DNA of 32,486 bases from Strigomonas culicis (taxonomy: Eukaryota > Euglenozoa > Kinetoplastea > Trypanosomatida > Trypanosomatidae), in assembly GCA_000482145.1 (NCBI GenBank), contig AUXH01000171.1:1-32486 (forward strand), written 5' to 3'. The notes beneath the pieces were generated by a model. The model saw only the letters and a program-made list of their open reading frames with translations. It searched no databases and had not been told where the DNA came from. Below, one piece after another: positions 1 to 8,791 of the stretch (its first letter is position 1; each line of letters begins with the position of its first letter). The position numbers and the translations under genes were made by a program.

Positions 1-438
1 GGCGGCGGGCGGCGCCGGCGGTGGGCCGACGCGCTCTGGGCTGGCGCCCGACGCGGAGCGCCGCGACGCCGTCGACGCGGTGCTGGCGGGGCGCGCCGTC
101 CGCTCGCGCAGCTTGGTGTCCGTCGCGGCGGGGTCCTTACGCGGGGACGAGGCGGGGCGGTGGCCGCCGCCGCTGCCGCTCGGCCGGCGGTGGGGGAAGA
201 AGGCGTCGGAGAGGCTGCGCTGCGAGAGCGTGGCACCCGCGCCGGGGTACAGCGTGCCCCAGGTGTAGCCGAAGTCTTGGCTGCTGCCGCCGGGCTCAGT
301 TGCGGCGCTCGGCGGCGGGGGACGCCGGTCACCGTCGTCGCGCGGCTTGGTGTGATACGCGTCGAAATAGAGATAGGAGTCCATGTCGTTGTCGGGCGGG
401 TGGGTGCTGGCGAGCGTCGAGTCCTGCGGGCTGGCCAT
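1..438 (-). CDS. Disordered N-terminal part of an unrecognised protein (3' end outside window)
   Basis: The reading frame starts at the ATG at 438 and stays open to the left edge, giving 146 residues without a stop; the rest of the gene lies outside the window. The protein begins MASPQDSTLASTHPPDND and is rich in Ser, Pro, Gly, Arg and Asp. It has no domain I recognise and no membrane segment. A short aromatic patch (DSYLYFDAYHT, about residues 20-30) and another (QDFGYTWGTLYPG, about 53-65) stand out in otherwise low-complexity sequence. The GC-rich codon use matches the other genes here, and composition drops abruptly to AT-rich DNA just upstream of the ATG, which supports a real gene. Being the most downstream gene of the unit, it follows the tandem kinases. 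Function is unknown. Confidence 0.7.
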   Translation of the reverse strand, partial: MASPQDSTLASTHPPDNDMDSYLYFDAYHTKPRDDGDRRPPPPSAATEPGGSSQDFGYTWGTLYPGAGATLSQRSLSDAFFPHRRPSGSGGGHRPASSPRKDPAATDTKLRERTARPASTASTASRRSASGASPERVGPPPAPPAA

Positions 439-2175
439 GATGCGAGAGCGTGGACCCGGTTCAATATATATACAAGTGGATCCTGTTACTGTGGAAATTG
501 GAAGAACAACAAAAACAAAAATGAAAGAAAAAAGAACAACAACGACACCAAAAGATGAAAAAAAATAAAATGAGGAAAGTGAAGGAACAAAACTATAATA
601 CAAACGGATGTAACAGAAAGGGAAAAAATACTTTTTTTTTCTTTTCTGCTAGTACCCCTGCTTTGGGCTTCCGTCGTAAATCATAATGAAAGTAATAATA
701 AATGTAAAAGAGGAAGAGGAAGGAGAGAACACATATACTATACACAGTAGATTTTGATTTCGCCTTTCTTTTCGTTAAATGCACTGTAGATGGGCATAGA
801 ATGTGTTGATTGCGGGAAGACACACATACACATACAAGTATATCTATGCAATTGAATATAAAAAGCAAACGCAAAAACAAAACGAAAGTTAAATAAAAAG
901 AAAAGGTTCCATTTTTATATATTCTACGCGTTCAGTAAGCTCCAGTACTTACAACAGCTATTATTTTTTTTTTAAAAAAGAATTAAACAGTCAATAACAC
1001 TGAGGAGACATAAGGTAAAAAGTAAAAAAAAAATGATGTGCTCATAGACGTGTTTCTATGATTCCGTTACATTTGCTGTTACGAACGGAATTCACACAAA
1101 TTAGCTGTGTCATCAAGCATATAAAAACCATACGCTTATAGCTTTATTTATCATCACTTTTTTTTTCACTCAAAACTCTACCTCATAAACAGGGAAAAAA
1201 AATGAACTTGTGTATACATATCTACATATTAATTAATTAAACGAGTAGAACAACACCAAGTAAGCCAATACAGAAAATAAAAAAATGTACATGATTAGAT
1301 ATATGCATCGTTCCTTTGTCCATCCTACATCATATATATATATATAGGATGTGTAGGAGAAAAAAGCCATGTGGTTGAATTATCGATTTACCGATATTCT
1401 TGCTTCTCTTCTCGAGTCCTGTTGCACATACTGCCTTTGTGTACACACTAAAAAAAAATACATATACAAAAGAAAAGAGCAGCAGTAACAACAACAACAT
1501 CAATAAAAACAAACAAACAGACAAGCAAAACGATGAAAGAAACTCACTCCGCAGTGTTGCACCTTTACAAAAATAATATAATATATGTTTTAAGTGGAAA
1601 AAAAAAACACCGTGTATTTGGATGATGAATAAATGAGTGAATACATGTGTATATATAATCATAAATAATGTGTATACAGGTATTTTATGTGTATATATCA
1701 AGAAGGACAATCCTATAAAGCAACACCATGAAGAAACAAGGATCCACCAACTAAACTCAAAAAGGAAAAAAAAAGGGAACAAGAAAGCAAAAACAAAAAC
1801 ACAAGAAAGAAAAAAGACATATTTTCATGTTAACCTTTTTCCTCTTCTCCCTTGTGCCGGTCGTCGCCCCTGGAGAGCGAGCGACGAAGCGCTGCATCAC
1901 AGAGAGGAGAAACAAAATGTGATACAGCTGTGCTGCCTCGGACGGTGGCACAGGTTCAAAAAAAAAAAGAATAGAAATGCAAACAAACAAAAGAAGAAAG
2001 AAAAAGAAAACAACGAGGGATCAAAACATCTGCGAAAAAAAAAAAGAATATACAAACAAAGAAAAATGAAAATTATAAGTCTCATACGCTCCATCACGCA
2101 TGCTGTTCGTGCGGGACTTGATTCTTGATTCCCTCCTTACTTGACTTTTTTTTTCCATTTTATTATTACTTATCG

Positions 2176-2217
<42 letters not shown>

Positions 2218-2235
2218 GCCACGCGACGGACGGTG
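439..2235. other. Intergenic region, AT-rich, 1.8 kb
   Basis: This is the 3' flank of the first kinase gene and the 5' flank of the partial gene at the left edge. It is mostly A/T with homopolymer runs. It contains a (TA)8 run at 1332-1346, a (TC)17 run at 2181-2214 and a moderately GC-rich patch at about 1851-1955 described in the findings. The open frames in it (for example 1330-1782 minus) are Phe/Leu/Cys or Lys/Asn-rich translations of low-complexity DNA, and I do not regard them as genes. Confidence 0.7.
2181..2214. repeat. (TC)17 microsatellite
   Basis: Perfect TC dinucleotide run lying about 20 bp beyond the stop codon of the first kinase. It is read as (GA)n in the mRNA 3' untranslated region. 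Confidence 0.95.
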
Positions 2236-3606
2236 TTAGTTGATGACCGGCGCGCCACCGACGTCCTGCAGGATGGCGTAGAGGGAGAAGGGGCGGCGAC
2301 CGCGGGCGGTGAAGGCGGACGCCGACAGCGCGCGCAGCGCGGCGACGGCCCCGTGCCCGCTGAGCTGCACCGTGCGGTGGCGGTCGCTGACGCAGCCCAG
2401 TATCTCGGTCGCCGCCCGCACATTGGCAGCCGCGAGGCGCTGCTGCCGCAGCATCTCCTCCAGGTCGGGCGGCAGCTTGTGACCGCGTACCATGCGCTTG
2501 ACGAGCCCGCGCGCCTCGTGCACCGAGAGACGCTCTGTGGGGTTGTGGCACAGCAGCCCCTCCAGCAGCCGCGTCCAGGCCTCGCCGTACTCGGTCGGGA
2601 TGTGCAGCTTGTTGGGGTCCGTGATCTCCTCCGGGTTGCGGAAGGGCAGGCGGCCGGTCAGCAGCGTGTACAGCGTGACGCCGACCGCCCACATGTCGAC
2701 CGCGCGGCCGGCGGCGGTCGCGTCGCGCCACAGCTCGGGTGCGATGAAGAGCAGCGTGCCCTTCTTGCCCAGCACCTGCGGGCCGCCGGCCGGCGCGCCG
2801 GCGACGCTCATAGCGAGGCTGCGCGCCATGCTCTCGTGCATCATGGTACTCATGCGCTCGCGGTAGTTCACGTCGAAGGTCTCGGCGACGCCGAAGTCGG
2901 CGAGGTACACGTGGCCGTTATCCATGAGGATGTTGTCCGGCTTGATGTCGCGGTGCACGACGTTGTGGCGGTGGAGGTACTCCAGCCCCGCGAGGATCTG
3001 CCGCGCGTAGCCGACGAGGAGGTCGGGCGCGATGGGCGTGCACACCTCGTCCGTGCCGTCCGCCACCTTCAGCGTCGCGATGGCGCCGCTGGGCACGTAC
3101 TGCATGACGAGGTAGATCTTGTCGGCCTGCGGGTCGTCGATCACCTCATAGACGGACACGATGTTGCTGTGCCGCAACGTCTTCATGATCGCGACCTCGT
3201 GCATGAAGCCCTGGAACTTGCGCTGCGCCTCGCTGGGCCCGCCCAGCCGCACCTTGTCCTCCGCGCGGCGCACCTCCTTGATCGCGACGAGCCGGCGGTA
3301 CTCGTTGAGGGCGAGCCGCACCTTGCCGCACGCGCCGCGGCCGATCTCCTGCAGCACGCGGTACTCGTTGATGAACTTGGCGCCCGTCACGACGTCCCGG
3401 CGGCGGTGCAGCGTAGCCGTCTCGCGCCACTTCGACGTCGTCGCCGGCAGCCGTCGCGAGGAGTCGGCGAGGTGCGCCGACGGCGGCGCGCGTGGCACCG
3501 CGTCAAAGAGCGACCGCCGCCGCGGCGCGGTGCCGACGCGCTTCGTCGGGCTGAACTCCCAGTCCGCGTGGCTCGACTCCGCGACGGGGTTCTCGACGTG
3601 CAGCAT
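2236..3606 (-). CDS. CaMKK-like serine/threonine protein kinase, tandem copy 1
   Basis: A 456-aa protein kinase with the CaMKK / SNF1-activating-kinase look, namely the phrase YEVIDDPQADKIYLVMQYV in the hinge region. The kinase domain spans about residues 82-374. The Gly-rich loop is GRGACGKV (89-96), the ATP-anchoring Lys is K110 and the alpha-C Glu is probably E137. The catalytic loop is HRDIKPDN (218-225), DFG is at 237-239 and APE at 289-291, so it should be active. About 50 residues separate DFG from APE, longer than usual. Residues 1-80 are basic and disordered; 375-456 form a mostly helical tail. Start choice: an upstream in-frame ATG lies at 3636, but the first AG after the long pyrimidine tract falls at 3616-3617, downstream of it, so the ATG at 3606 is preferred. 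The next gene upstream (5657-7264) is a paralogue whose catalytic core is nearly identical in DNA. Substrates are unknown; AMPK/SNF1-type kinases are the family precedent. Confidence 0.9.
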   Translation of the reverse strand: MLHVENPVAESSHADWEFSPTKRVGTAPRRRSLFDAVPRAPPSAHLADSSRRLPATTSKWRETATLHRRRDVVTGAKFINEYRVLQEIGRGACGKVRLALNEYRRLVAIKEVRRAEDKVRLGGPSEAQRKFQGFMHEVAIMKTLRHSNIVSVYEVIDDPQADKIYLVMQYVPSGAIATLKVADGTDEVCTPIAPDLLVGYARQILAGLEYLHRHNVVHRDIKPDNILMDNGHVYLADFGVAETFDVNYRERMSTMMHESMARSLAMSVAGAPAGGPQVLGKKGTLLFIAPELWRDATAAGRAVDMWAVGVTLYTLLTGRLPFRNPEEITDPNKLHIPTEYGEAWTRLLEGLLCHNPTERLSVHEARGLVKRMVRGHKLPPDLEEMLRQQRLAAANVRAATEILGCVSDRHRTVQLSGHGAVAALRALSASAFTARGRRPFSLYAILQDVGGAPVIN

Positions 3607-3615
3607 CGGGGCGGC

Positions 3616-3745
3616 CTCCGAGTGTGGCGTTGGCATCGGCGGAGGGGTGGGGGAAGGCGTGGAGCAAAAAGGAAAAGGGAGAATAAAACAACAAGGAAGA
3701 GAAAACAAAAAACAAACAAACAAACAAACAAACAAACAAAAAAAC
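3616..3745 (-). promoter_or_regulatory. Predicted trans-splice region of kinase copy 1, including (CAAA)7 repeat
   Basis: On the minus strand a long pyrimidine-rich stretch, including (TTTG)7 at 3713-3740, is followed by no AG until 3616-3617. That AG lies inside the frame opened by the ATG at 3636. Spliced-leader addition there would leave the ATG at 3606 as the first start codon. An AG on the far side of the tract (about 3747-3748) would instead keep the 3636 start. Confidence 0.45.
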
Positions 3746-4126
3746 ACTCACACCCACACGACCAAACGCAGGTTATAGAGACGGATGATCGGTTTCACTG
3801 CTACGTGTGCGGCGCCACGGCAAGAGTATGTAGTGGGAAACAATAAGTTAGAGCCGCCGATCAGATTCGAGAAAAGAAAAGGGAAAACAAAACACACACG
3901 CACACTCACACAGAAAACAGCAAATAAACAACTCTGTAAAACTGAAGATTATTAAAAAGGAGCTGGAACGACGTACAATACACAGAGCTCTCTATCGTAT
4001 ATAGAGGTCTATAAGAATAATAGTAGTAGTGGTGAGATACCAGAGAAAAAAAAACGCAAAAGAACTTGTAGTACAAAGTAATAATAATGTAACAAAACTA
4101 AGATGCATGCAAACGCAAAACACAAA

Positions 4127-4150
4127 GAGAGAGAGAGAGAGAGAGAGAGA
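4127..4150. repeat. (GA)12 microsatellite
   Basis: Perfect GA dinucleotide run in the gap between the two kinase genes; it reads as a CT pyrimidine tract on the transcribed minus strand. Confidence 0.95.
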
Positions 4151-4296
4151 AAGGATAATGCAAGAAAAACACAAGGGTACGAAGAAAAAAAAAGCAAATA
4201 AGAATACACAATGCCTCCTTCAAAGAGGACCATTTTTTTCTGGAACTTTTTTAAAAAACTGAAACAGTCAACGAAGAAGTAACTTCTAAAGAAGCA

Positions 4297-4345
4297 CATG
4301 CCGCACTCAACGCCCTGAGAGTACGTACTCTCACGTGCCGGCATG
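4297..4345. repeat. Nested inverted repeat, possible RNA stem-loop
   Basis: An 18-nt perfect palindrome (TGAGAGTACGTACTCTCA, 4316-4333) sits between two outer arms, CATGCCGCAC (4297-4306) and GTGCCGGCATG (4335-4345), which pair with a single bulge. It lies about 1.3 kb downstream of the stop codon of kinase copy 2, in otherwise AT-rich low-complexity DNA. Confidence 0.6.
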
Positions 4346-5489
4346 AACGTAAACTGAACAAATATCACTAATTGAAGAAGGAAAGAAATGTCGTATAAAT
4401 AAAAGCTCTTTTAACAAAATCAGAAAATAATAAAAAAAAGCTATGTGTATAAGTAAAAAAAAAAAGTGGAACGTGGCGCGTAAAAAAATCGAATTAAATA
4501 AGAAAACGAGAACAGCAAAGTGATTATTCTCTTATTTACTTTTCAAAAAAAAAGGAACGTTTAAACTTTTTTTTAAAAATAAAGTTTTACATTTATATAT
4601 ATGTATATAAGATTGAGTAGAAACAAAAAACAGCTTTAGTAAGAGACAAGTTTTTTTTTAGCGGTTTATGACTTATTAATACTCGTGTAAAACAGAAAAA
4701 AAAATAACAAAAAGAAGCCAAAAATGAATAAAACACAAATATAGTAAAAAAAAAAGAATCACTTTCCAATAAATCTCTATAGTACACATATGTATATATG
4801 TATACACCCATAAATGCATATAAGGATGGGAAGAGATTGTTCTTGGGCCTACATACAATGCCAGTTTTGTCCGTTTGAATTAACGATACACACAGGGAGT
4901 GAGTTCTTACGATAAAAACGTATTTATATATAAACATATATGAACTTTGTATTTACTAGCGACAACACCAATATATACATAGATATGTATATATTATTTA
5001 AACAAGCGAACCAGAAACACACAGACACGCAGAATAGTTTATGACAAAAAAAAAACGTCAATAGTATATTCATCATCACACTTCTTTTCTTCTTCTTTGC
5101 TTCTCTCTTGTTTTGGCTGCCTTCGCACTTGTGGACGTGGATACATATGTAGAAGTAAACACGAAATGTCGATATACAAGCGCACATTGATGAAGCGCGT
5201 CAGTCATACAGTGAAGAGGGAGAAAAGAAAGAAAGAAAAGAATTTAATCACTAGATAGGGTTGCCCCCGTATGTGAGCGTGACAAAACGTCAAGTGGAAA
5301 TTGACGGGAAATGCGATACGTGCACACAAGAGACCAATTGAAAAAAAAAATAATATTGTTGAAAGCGAAGAAGAAAAATGGTTTTATTTTACTATTGTAT
5401 TATTATTCAAAATGAAAAAAAAATGAAAAAAAAAAGACACTTAAACGTGCCAACGAATCTTGGTATATAGTGTTTCGTATAATGGTACA

Positions 5490-5490
<1 letters not shown>

Positions 5491-5521
<31 letters not shown>
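5491..5521. repeat. (CAA)n microsatellite
   Basis: About ten CAA units about 140 bp downstream of the stop codon of kinase copy 2, read as TTG units on the transcribed strand. Confidence 0.95.
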
Positions 5522-5656
5522 CCGATTATAGAATAATAAAACAAAAAACAATGACCAGCTATTACTCTAACAATGATCAGTTGTTGCTCTTATACACTTA
5601 TGTATATATCTTAAAGTCAGTCCATGGGATGCATGGGCTGCTCTCCATGTACCTGA

Positions 5657-7264
5657 TCACCAAAACGAGACCTTCTTCTTCATGTGGATGACGAGTTCGC
5701 TGCAGTCGATCGTCCGGTCCGACATGGTGATGGTGCTGCGCGGCGGCAGTGTGCTCCCGCTCATCCCCTCCGTCGTGCACGTCGTCGACGGCGCATCCAT
5801 CTTGCCGCGACGCGCGGTCAGCTTCCCGACCCCCACGACGGGCGGCAGCGCGAAGGACTCCATCGGCACGTCCTCACTGTGCTGCCGCACGCTCATCGGG
5901 CTGCGGCGCGGCGGGCAGGCGCCGGCCGGCGGCTGCGGCGTCATGGGCACGGGCGTGTGCAGTGCGGGCACCTGCGGCCGCGGCGACGGCGGCGACAGCG
6001 GGACGGCCTCGACGGAGTAGCTGCTGCTGCCGCTCTCGTCGTCGTCCGACGTCACGCGCGGCGGCGTGGCGGTCAGCTGTGCGGGCGTGCAGCAGCGCGT
6101 CTCCAGCAGCGGATCCTTCCCCAGCGGCTCCCACAGCCCGAGCTCGAAGTCGACTGTCACGATGCTGGCCTCGAGGCTCGAGCCCGCGCTGTGTGCCGTC
6201 CCGGTCGCGGTCGACGAGGGCACGATGGCAGACACGCACGGGTCGCTCACGCTCGCGGTCACGCCGGGCACCGGCACGACGGGCATGACGCCGGCCGGCG
6301 GCAGCTCCTCCAGTGCCTCCTCCGCCTCGAAGCGGCGCGCCGGGTCGCGGCACAGCAGGCCCTCCAGCAGCCGCGTCCAGGCCGCGCCGTACTCGGTCGG
6401 GATGTGCAGCTTGTTGGGGTCCGTGATCTCCTCCGGGTTGCGGAAGGGCAGGCGGCCGGTCAGCAGCGTGTACAGCGTGACGCCGACCGCCCACATGTCG
6501 ACCGCGCGGCCGGCGGCGGTCGCGTCGCGCCACAGCTCGGGTGCGATGAAGAGCAGCGTGCCCTTCTTGCCCAGCACCTGCGGGCCGCCGGCCGGCGCGC
6601 CGGCGACGCTCATAGCGAGGCTGCGCGCCATACTGGCCTTGATCATGGACTTGATGCGCTCGCGGTAGTTCACGTCGAAGGTCTCGGCGACGCCGAAGTC
6701 GGCGAGGTACACGTGGCCGTTATCCATGAGGATGTTGTCCGGCTTGATGTCGCGGTGCACGACGTTGTGGCGGTGGAGGTACTCCAGCCCCGCGAGGATC
6801 TGCCGCGCGTAGCCGACGAGGAGGTCGGGCGCGATGGGCGTGCACACCTCGTCCGTGCCGTCCGCCACCTTCAGCGTCGCGATGGCGCCGTTGGGCACGT
6901 ACTGCATGACGAGGTAGATCTTGTCGGCCTGCGGGTCGTCGATCACCTCATAGACGGACACAATGTTGGGGTGCTTCAACTTACGCATGATGTTGATCTC
7001 GGACCGGAAGCACTGGAACTGCACGGAGGACTTGGTGAAGGCCTTGCCGATGCGCGGCCGGTCGCGGGGACGGCGCACCTCCTTGAGCGCATAGGAAGCC
7101 CCGTCCTCGCCCTCCAGCAGCATCACTTTGCCGCACGCGCCCTTACCGATCATCTTGACGACCTTGTACTGGTTCAGGTACCGCTCGCCCTTCACCTTGT
7201 GTTTGTGCAGCACATCGACTTGCTTGAAGGGACTTCCCTGCGACGGCGGCTCGCATGAGGCCAT
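5657..7264 (-). CDS. CaMKK-like serine/threonine protein kinase, tandem copy 2
   Basis: A 535-aa kinase paralogous to the gene at 2236-3606. It begins MASCEPPSQGSPFKQ, so its N-terminal arm is only about 30 residues. The kinase domain covers about 32-320. Landmarks are GKGACGKV (40-47), Lys K61 in ALKEV, alpha-C Glu E89, HRDIKPDN (170-177), DFG (189-191) and APE (241-243). Catalytic residues are intact. The tail (about 320-535) is a long Ser/Thr/Pro-rich disordered region with many SP/TP sites, quite unlike copy 1, and ends in KKKVSFW. From the hinge to helix G the DNA is almost identical to copy 1, while the N-lobe and tail are diverged. Start choice: the first AG after the pyrimidine tract is at 7279-7280, 14 nt upstream of the ATG at 7264; the longer in-frame extension is a translation of the tract. 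The two kinases may share substrates but differ in regulation (inference). Confidence 0.92.
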   Translation of the reverse strand: MASCEPPSQGSPFKQVDVLHKHKVKGERYLNQYKVVKMIGKGACGKVMLLEGEDGASYALKEVRRPRDRPRIGKAFTKSSVQFQCFRSEINIMRKLKHPNIVSVYEVIDDPQADKIYLVMQYVPNGAIATLKVADGTDEVCTPIAPDLLVGYARQILAGLEYLHRHNVVHRDIKPDNILMDNGHVYLADFGVAETFDVNYRERIKSMIKASMARSLAMSVAGAPAGGPQVLGKKGTLLFIAPELWRDATAAGRAVDMWAVGVTLYTLLTGRLPFRNPEEITDPNKLHIPTEYGAAWTRLLEGLLCRDPARRFEAEEALEELPPAGVMPVVPVPGVTASVSDPCVSAIVPSSTATGTAHSAGSSLEASIVTVDFELGLWEPLGKDPLLETRCCTPAQLTATPPRVTSDDDESGSSSYSVEAVPLSPPSPRPQVPALHTPVPMTPQPPAGACPPRRSPMSVRQHSEDVPMESFALPPVVGVGKLTARRGKMDAPSTTCTTEGMSGSTLPPRSTITMSDRTIDCSELVIHMKKKVSFW

Positions 7265-7278
7265 GGTGGAGACGGTTG

Positions 7279-7326
7279 CTTTTGAAAGGTGTGTTTTCAC
7301 GGAAGTGGGAAAGAAAAAAAAGAAAA
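7279..7326 (-). promoter_or_regulatory. Predicted trans-splice acceptor of kinase copy 2
   Basis: A pyrimidine tract on the minus strand (about 7311-7326) is followed by the first AG at 7279-7280. This leaves a 5' untranslated region of about 14 nt after the spliced leader and fixes the ATG at 7264 as the start. Confidence 0.55.
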
Positions 7327-8251
7327 CACCCACGAAAAAAGAGAAAACAAAAGTGAAAAAAAGAATAAAAAAAGAAATTAGTTAGTGTTATAGGTAAAAA
7401 AGTCAACAAGGAAAAAAATGTGTGTATAGACGTTTTGTTCTTCTTTCAAATCCGTTATAATCGGATATAATAAGTTGTATATATACAACTTGTAAAAGAA
7501 AACAAGAATGAAAAAAATCTTTTTTTTTTATGAATTATATTTGCTCGACGTACAAGTTGGAATAGCTTTGAATAAAGCTCTGTTGTTACAAAATGTGTGT
7601 ATATACGTTTACGTATATAGTATATTCTGAACGTGTTGTTCAACGTGTAGAACGACGAAAGAGTAAAAAAAAAAGAACAACTCAAGTAATTAAGAAGTAA
7701 ATGCAAACAAATAATCTGAAAAAAGGGAGTAATTCAAAAAAAAAAGGAAAGAAAAAAAAGCTTTTATAAAAAGCGATGTTAAAAACCCGGTCAGGTTTTT
7801 TTTTTTTTCTCTTTAAAAAAAAAATATGCTGAGGTGAAGAGCTGAGGCGCTTTGAGTTCTATGCATCATGAAAAGAGGAGAAGAGGAGAGGAAGGAGTGT
7901 GGCACGAATACTCTCATGAAGAAAAAAAGAAGCGCTGTGCATCCACTGCGACTACACGTAAAACCGAAACAACGAGAGCGAAAGTGGCCATATATCTTAC
8001 ATGAGGAGTATATATTAACGACTGGAGTATCATCATCCTTACATATTAGCAAAGAGTAACGATCAAACGAATGACACAGATTGTTCTTCTTGTTGTTTGT
8101 GGTGTTTTTTTTTTACATTTGAGAAAGAAAAGAAAAGAAAGAAATCATATGTGTTTACTGCCATATGTGAATCGCCAGTTACGAATGCGCATGGTAAAGA
8201 GTACGGATGATTGGACAAGTGGTCCACCACCATTATCACCACCATTATGTC

Positions 8252-8252
8252 C

Positions 8253-8283
<31 letters not shown>
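8252..8283. repeat. (CAA)10 microsatellite
   Basis: Uninterrupted CAA triplets in the 3' flank of the pseudo-kinesin gene, 508 bp past its stop codon. Confidence 0.95.
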
Positions 8284-8284
<1 letters not shown>

Positions 8285-8791
8285 AAACAAAAAAGCAAAA
8301 ACGAAACTAATGAAAACACAAAAGAGAAAGCAAAAATGAACAATATCATTAATAATAATACAAATGTTACTTCTGCAACCCAGCAGCACAACGGGGATCA
8401 ACGATGGCAAATACAAAGCTAAACATCATTTTTTTCCTTTTATCGCTTTTGCCTTTAGTGTTTCAATACATACAAGGGAACGCATCAACGATGAAAAAGA
8501 AAAAAAAATATATATAACACATGGATGTATATAAAAGCTCACGGAAAAAGAGGTGTGTGTTTGATGGGGAAACGTCTGACGTCATTACGTATGTCAGATA
8601 CTTTTTTTCATATTATGTAGCTTCCTACACCGAACACAACTTCGGCTCCACACGTAAAGAATAAAAATAAAAAAGATGGCGCATCATACGAGCGATGGAA
8701 AGCTCTCCCACAACGACCGTTTCTAGCACACAGAGAGCAAGCGAAGTAGATAGATTGATAGCGAGAGAGAGGAGTCTTGTTCAGAACGATG

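Larger units (their letters stand above)
3637..5656. other. Intergenic region between the kinase paralogues, AT-rich, 2.0 kb
   Basis: This is the 3' flank of kinase copy 2 and the 5' flank of copy 1. It is the longest gap in the window. It holds (CAAA)7 at 3713-3740, (GA)12 at 4127-4150 and a CAA run at 5491-5521. It also holds a GC-richer structured segment at 4297-4345 and a small hairpin at 5288-5306 (CGTCAA / TTGACG arms). I see no supported gene in it. Confidence 0.7.
7265..8791. other. Intergenic region, AT-rich, 1.5 kb
   Basis: This is the 3' flank of the pseudo-kinesin gene and the 5' flank of kinase copy 2. It contains several perfect or near-perfect inverted repeats: a 20-nt palindrome at 7472-7491, a GCTTTT/AAAAGC hairpin at 7760-7774, and AAAAACC/GGTTTTT arms at 7781-7800 followed by a T run. 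It also contains (CAA)10 at 8252-8283 and a TCTGAC/GTCAGA hairpin at 8575-8598. No gene is supported. Confidence 0.7.

Noticed and set aside
1330..1782. Minus-strand 150-codon frame rich in Phe, Leu and Cys
   Set aside because: A translation of T-rich intergenic DNA, where stop codons are rare in this frame. There is no domain, and its codon use is unlike the real genes.
3607..3747. Hydrophobic N-terminus (Phe/Leu/Cys/Val) on kinase copy 1 resembling a signal peptide
   Set aside because: It is the pyrimidine tract read as protein, upstream of the predicted splice acceptor.
7781..7812. Hairpin plus T run resembling a bacterial intrinsic terminator
   Set aside because: The organism is a eukaryote with polycistronic Pol II transcription. 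The T run is on the plus strand, opposite to transcription, so it cannot act as such a terminator.
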